Shown here piece after piece: positions 33,732-36,213 of a DNA stretch of 36,213 nucleotides. Both the position numbers and the translations under genes were made by a program. This stretch comes from Acanthaster planci (taxonomy: Eukaryota; Echinodermata; Asteroidea; Valvatida; Acanthasteridae). The notes under the pieces were generated by a model. The model made no database searches. It saw only the letters and a program-made list of their open reading frames with translations, and was not told the origin of the DNA. The stretch spans positions 57,720 through 93,932 of the forward strand of contig NW_019091355.1 of the NCBI RefSeq assembly GCF_001949145.1, in the 5' to 3' direction. Each line of letters opens with the position of its first letter. The stretch's first letter is position 1.

Positions 33732-33955
33732 GTAAATTTGTGTTTCAGACCTTACAGGCCATCAATTAATATTTGCCAATGGCTGGACATGTATACCTGT
33801 ACTTATGATAGAAACAGGTGAATGTGAATAGAAACATGTACGTACATGTACCATACCCTACAGTCAGTCTATTATCCCTAACCATGCTGAACCCAACAAG
33901 GTTAATAATGACTGGAGATTAATATACAGAGCATATCAAACCAAATGCAACAAAA

Positions 33956-36213
33956 TTGGTTTTGAATTCTACACTGCCCTCTGGAGTTGTGATAACGGAA
34001 TTCTTTGGGAGACAATCGCGTAAGCGCAGACAAGATTGCTATAATTTCTTGGGCAGACTAGACAAACATTTTTCGAGCCCAGTCAAAGATTTTGACGTTG
34101 GGCCATTATTTCTTGATATGCGTTTTGCCTTTCATGAGCCAGATGGTCAAGGGTGGTGAAAATGACAAAGGTAATTTGGGTGCCGATGGCGACCTGAAAA
34201 AAAAGGGAAAGATGATGAAAATTCCCAAGTAAATGTTAGCTTACGCAGCAAGAAGCAAACCAGCACTCCTGCATATAAAGTTACATGTGCAATAAAAATC
34301 CCGACAAAATCGACTGCGGTAGCAGTTAATAAACTAAATGAAAAAATCAACCTGTTAACGTCCAACGTGCTGAAATAAACTGATGAAGTTGGTAAACTAA
34401 ATGCTGCCAAAACTGCACCGCATGAGAACAGATTTCGTTGGTATTGGTCCTACTATGACGAGGACATTTTTCTCCGGCGCAGTATGATATGCGTGGTGCG
34501 TATGCCGGTTGGCACCATAAGGATGAATATGATTATGACGATTACAATGAAGTTGCACCGGACATGTGTGGTGACCCCAACGAGGCTTCTCAAGGCAATG
34601 ATGACACAGTGGGTGGCAGCCATGATGGCAGTTCGTGAATCTGATCATGGCAATGTTGCCAATTGTACCGCGGTTTCGTCGATCCAGAGATCGTATCCTA
34701 AGTCGACAAATATCTGAATGAACTGAACATTGCTGAGCAAGAAGATACCGGCTGCCAATAGCTGAGCCGTTGCCAGAAGGAGTGAACAAAATGCTCGCGT
34801 CGGATATGGAGTGCAATTTGTTTAAGAAGAATACGGTTGCTATTCTACTCCCTCAAAACTGTACAGCTTTAATCACAGTGAAGGTTGATGAGTTAGCGTG
34901 GAGTCTTTTGAAAGGCCCAACAAAGAAATTTGATGAAAGGCTTCAAGCTGTTTGTACAGCTGTTGTGAAGACAGGATGCAATGTCACTAAGCTGGTTAAC
35001 AAGAAGCAAGACAATTTTGTGGCCAATAAGCTTCTATCAGAGTTTCAGGAAACTGGAACACAATATGTTGATGACCTGGCCACAATGGCCAGGTCTAGTT
35101 TGGCTATGCTGGGCCATGCATACCATAGCCCTTGCCTCGGTATAGACGTGAATTACATATGCCTGATGTTGCATGGAAATACAGCAACTTTTTTCCCCAC
35201 TAACGTTCAGCATAGCAATTACCTGTATGAAAGGAAGGATAATGTCGAGAAACTAAAGACATCAAGCGGAGCAGCCAACTTCAACTGAGTGGCAGTGGTA
35301 AATCATACCCCAAGGGTCCACAAAGGCAGTACTCTGGGCACTTTGATGGTTATGGGTATGCATGTGGCCCATCAAGATTTGGCCCAATCTCAGCATGGTA
35401 CGGTGTACAGGGGCAGACTACCTAACCATTCATACCCTAAGGGACGAGGTACCACAAAAAGAGCTTCCAGTCGTGGGAATGCCTGGAGCTGAACACCTCG
35501 AGGTGAGGTAGGCTGTCAACAAGTCTCAGTTTCTTTTGGTGCCGCTGTGATTGATTCTGAAGTCACACGGTTTCAAGCAGGAAGACTGAAACACTTTGTA
35601 ACACAACGTCAAGCAATCGCTTCTGATGCAGAGATCGTAGAAGCGGTTACAAGTTGTACTATTGTGTTTGAAGGTAGTGTCCCAGAACAGGTTTGCTAAC
35701 CTGTATCAAAATTCAATATTCAGGAAAAAATGTTTATGAACACAGAGAGAAAACAGCGGTTAGAAAAGGGAGTTGTTGAGGAAGTGTTGCCTATGGATGG
35801 GGAATATCTGTCAACTATTTTTCTTGTGCCTAAGAAAAACGGAACATTTTGATTAATTTTAAACCTCAAGAACTTCAACATACATGTCAAATACATCCAC
35901 TTTAAAATGGCAACCTTTGGCATAGCAATAAAACTGCTATCACCAGGAAGCTTACTGCAGTGTTCCAGTCCATGAATATTTCAGAAAATACCTCAGATTT
36001 CTCTGGGATGGCAAAGTGTTTCAGTGTACTTGTTAGCCAAATTGGCTCTCCGCGCCCCTCTTAAATATACAAAGTTGACGAAGCCAGTGTATGCTACATT
36101 GGGAGAAGGAAGGAAACAATATCTCAGGATTTTTAGATAATATGTTTATTGGTGCATACACGCAGGATGAATTACAAGCATCTGTTTCACAAGCGTTGCA
36201 AACTCTACAAAAT
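33956..36213 (+). mobile_element. Decayed DIRS/Ngaro-like retroelement in VTI1A intron 5, cut by right edge
   Basis: From about 34740 to 35288 an open frame resembles DIRS-type ORF1: a Pro-x-Asn-Cys motif (LLPQNC), then VKVDELAWSLL and a helical LQAVCTAVVKTG segment. After a stop and a glycine-rich patch, frames from about 35495 resemble the start of DIRS-type RT (AGRLKHFVTQRQ), then STIFLVPKKNGTF, a following HFKM segment, and PVHEYFRKYLRF with several internal stops, a frameshift and loss of the segment between them. The YxDD region is altered near 36136. The element is the same strand as VTI1A. 33956-34740 contains further broken frames whose identity is unclear. No recombinase is visible; it would lie to the right. 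This is a dead copy. Confidence 0.75.

Noticed and set aside
34397-34816. 139-codon open frame on the minus strand, His/Cys-rich
   Set aside because: It is antisense to a low-complexity, frame-broken part of the DIRS-like element, and its repeated His results from complementary ATG/TGG-rich sequence.

Overview
This window looks like nuclear DNA from a marine invertebrate deuterostome, most likely an echinoderm. The evidence is: AT-rich sequence, intron-rich genes with canonical GT/AG splicing, short exons separated by introns of 0.1-2.8 kb, animal-type TNIP, RPL34 and VTI1A genes, many small inverted-repeat elements, a decayed LINE, a decayed DIRS-like retroelement, a long foldback element, and frequent TACATGTA and AGGCCTA motifs. 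The species assignment is inference; the gene families are read directly from the exons. Layout from left to right. 1-382: an unassigned GC-rich open frame followed by a 178-bp hairpin MITE. 383-2871: upstream DNA with nothing recognised. 2919-12166 (+): a 14-exon TNIP/ABIN-family gene (called TNIP-A here) with an ABIN homology domain 1, an intact UBAN ubiquitin-binding coiled coil and a C-terminal NOA-type CCHC zinc finger. Its third intron carries a decayed LINE. 12167-16095: 3' UTR and intergenic DNA with a pre-miRNA-sized hairpin and a Penelope/hammerhead-like remnant. 16156-22315 (+): a second, 10-exon TNIP-family gene (TNIP-B), which shares the 3' exon plan of TNIP-A but has a degenerate UBAN and long low-complexity linkers. 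A ~1.5-kb non-autonomous DNA transposon sits in its second intron. 22316-25752: intergenic DNA with two MITEs. 25753-29942 (-): RPL34, with a non-coding 5' TOP-like exon and a 2.8-kb 5' UTR intron that holds a 1.4-kb foldback element. 29943-30253: a short divergent promoter. 30254-33731 (+) and beyond the right edge: VTI1A, 5' half only, with a decayed DIRS-like retroelement in its fifth intron. Function. ABIN proteins are ubiquitin-binding adaptors that restrain NF-kB and cell-death signalling. The tandem pair suggests a local duplication, one copy keeping the canonical ubiquitin-binding residues (TNIP-A) and one diverging (TNIP-B). RPL34 (60S ribosome) and VTI1A (Golgi/endosome Qb-SNARE) are housekeeping genes arranged head to head. 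All exon models were built by hand from splice signals, reading phase and family resemblance; no search was run.
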